Source: Acidobacteriota bacterium (GTDB taxonomy: Bacteria > Acidobacteriota > Terriglobia > Terriglobales > Acidobacteriaceae). From it: a stretch of 5,582 nucleotides of DNA. The stretch is from positions 1 through 5,582 of the forward strand of contig JAJZFR010000420.1 of NCBI GenBank assembly GCA_021805265.1. Reading direction: 5' to 3'. This document shows, piece after piece, positions 4,577-5,582 of the stretch. Position 1 is the stretch's first letter, and each line of letters begins with the position of its first letter. The notes below the pieces were generated by a model. The model saw only the letters and a program-made list of their open reading frames with translations. It did not search any database and was not told the origin of the DNA. A program made the position numbers and the translations under genes.

Positions 4577-5582
4577 ATGAACCATACACGCAGATTGGGT
4601 TCACTACGCCGCCGCATGGCCGCGGCAAAGGTCTCGGCCCTGCTGGTCACACACGGGCCGGATGTTCGCTGGCTGTGCGGTTTTACCGGGTCGAGCGCTG
4701 CCCTGGTGGTCACGCGCCGCCGGGCGCAGCTCTTTACCGATGGCCGCTATCGTGCGCAGGCCGCAGAGGAAACCGTGGGTGCGCGCGTGGAGATCATTGG
4801 CTCGGCACCAGCGGTCGCCGCTGTGCAATGGGCAGCCGCGCAACCGGAGCTTGCCCAGCCGAAACTTCAGCCCGATGCATTCAGTGTAGGATTCGATCCC
4901 GCCCAAACCACCGTCGCCGCGCTTGCGCAGTGGCGCGCCGCGCTGCCCGCGAGGCTGAGGCGCACTCTGCTGAAGCCGCTCGAAGCCGCACTGATCGAGC
5001 CTCTGCGCTGGCTCAAGGACCCCGACGAGTTGGCCATCCTGGCCGAGGCGGCCCAGCTTGGCTGCTCGCTCTTTGATCACCTGCTGGGGTTCATCCGGCC
5101 TGGGATGACGGAAATGGCGGTTGCCGCGGAGTTGGAGTATCAGGCGCGGCGGCGCGGAGCCGAAGGCATGTCCTTTGACAGCATCGTAGCCTCCGGCGTG
5201 CGTTCGGCACTGCCCCATGGGCACGCCACCGAGGCGCGGCTGCCCAAACGCGGGTTTCTGACCCTCGACTTCGGTGTTATCCTCAAGGGTTACTGTTCGG
5301 ATATGACGCGAACTGTTTGCCTCGGCAAACCGACAGCACGCGAACGCGAAGTGTATGAGGCTGTGCTCGCAGCGCAGGAGGCTTCGGTGGCAGCGGTTGC
5401 GGCGGGGGTTTCCTGCGGCGCGGTCGATGAGGCAGCGCGAAGTATTCTGCGGTCAGCGGGAATGGGCGAGGCGTTTTCCCACTCGACTGGCCACGGCGTG
5501 GGCCTCGAGATTCACGAAACGCCGCGCATCGCTGCCAGACAGGCGGGTAAACTGGCTCCGGGCATGGTCATCACCATCGAGC
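4577..5582 (+). CDS. M24 family metallopeptidase, Xaa-Pro aminopeptidase/dipeptidase, 3' truncated by the window edge
   Basis: These cytoplasmic enzymes cut next to proline using two metal ions. The 335 visible residues show a creatinase-type N-terminal domain (about 1-135, with RWLCGFTGSSAAL and LFTDGRYRAQA), a linker with the typical K-D-x-x-E pattern (LKDPDEL, 146-152), and the pita-bread catalytic domain from about 155. Visible metal ligands are D231 (TLDFG), D242 (CSDMTRT), H306 (STGHGVG) and E335 (VITIE), the last residue before the edge; the final glutamate lies outside. H214 (LPHGHA) and H313 (IHE) match the conserved active-site histidines. About 30-40 residues are probably missing, making this a short form of about 370 residues. 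The exact PepP or PepQ type cannot be told. The ATG at 4577 has no Shine-Dalgarno sequence at normal distance; M14 (4616) is an alternative but also lacks one. The frame is intact throughout. Confidence 0.93.
   Translation, partial: MNHTRRLGSLRRRMAAAKVSALLVTHGPDVRWLCGFTGSSAALVVTRRRAQLFTDGRYRAQAAEETVGARVEIIGSAPAVAAVQWAAAQPELAQPKLQPDAFSVGFDPAQTTVAALAQWRAALPARLRRTLLKPLEAALIEPLRWLKDPDELAILAEAAQLGCSLFDHLLGFIRPGMTEMAVAAELEYQARRRGAEGMSFDSIVASGVRSALPHGHATEARLPKRGFLTLDFGVILKGYCSDMTRTVCLGKPTAREREVYEAVLAAQEASVAAVAAGVSCGAVDEAARSILRSAGMGEAFSHSTGHGVGLEIHETPRIAARQAGKLAPGMVITIE

Noticed and set aside
3632..4585. A 317-codon open frame on the minus strand in another frame of the membrane-protein gene
   Set aside because: It overlaps the membrane-protein frame almost completely and its product is a C-, H- and R-rich mixture without hydrophobic helices. 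The other frame gives clean membrane segments and has a ribosome binding site.
4378..4713. An N-terminal extension of the membrane protein up to 4713
   Set aside because: The extension is arginine-rich, overlaps the divergent peptidase gene and lacks a ribosome binding site. The start at 4374 is well placed.

Overview
The window comes from a fairly GC-rich bacterial chromosome (roughly 60% GC by eye) with dense coding and Shine-Dalgarno-type start sites. No tRNA, rRNA, CRISPR array, insertion sequence or phage gene was seen. The gene set fits an environmental heterotroph: an acyl-CoA synthetase, an EF-P family protein with an EfpL-type loop, a PPi-type phosphofructokinase, a stand-alone excisionase-type HTH protein, and a short M24 peptidase. 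Acidobacteriota is a reasonable guess, but this is inference from gene style, not from a marker gene.

Layout: (1) positions 3-1196, plus strand, the C-terminal two thirds of a FadD15-type long-chain acyl-CoA synthetase, cut by the left edge. (2) 1380-1955, plus, a complete EF-P family protein whose N-terminal loop has the S-T-P-T-A-R-G form of EfpL/YeiP. (3) 2042-3076, plus, a complete phosphofructokinase whose active-site residues (GGDD and PKTIDND) predict use of pyrophosphate, not ATP. (4) 3077-3369, a 293-base gap with two strong hairpins and a good sigma70-type promoter. (5) 3370-3648, plus, a 92-residue HTH_17/excisionase-type DNA-binding protein. (6) 3691-4374, minus, an unrecognised six-helix membrane protein, convergent with the HTH gene. 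(7) a divergent control region of about 200 bases. (8) 4577 to the right edge, plus, an M24 Xaa-Pro aminopeptidase/dipeptidase, cut at its fourth metal ligand.

The first three genes share a strand but are separated by 183 and 86 bases, so they may be separately transcribed. They do not form an obvious pathway. EF-P relieves ribosome stalling at proline-rich motifs, the M24 enzyme cleaves Xaa-Pro bonds, and the PPi-PFK runs the fructose-6-phosphate/fructose-1,6-bisphosphate step reversibly; these are housekeeping functions that happen to sit together.

I see no clear undescribed multi-gene system. The best leads are the predicted PPi dependence of the PFK, the hybrid EfpL/EF-P signature, and the signals in the divergent region: an ECF-like promoter, a hairpin holding the Shine-Dalgarno sequence of the membrane-protein gene, and a possibly leaderless start for the peptidase gene. 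The paired hairpins downstream of the PFK gene and two short tandem repeats in the HTH gene are weaker leads.
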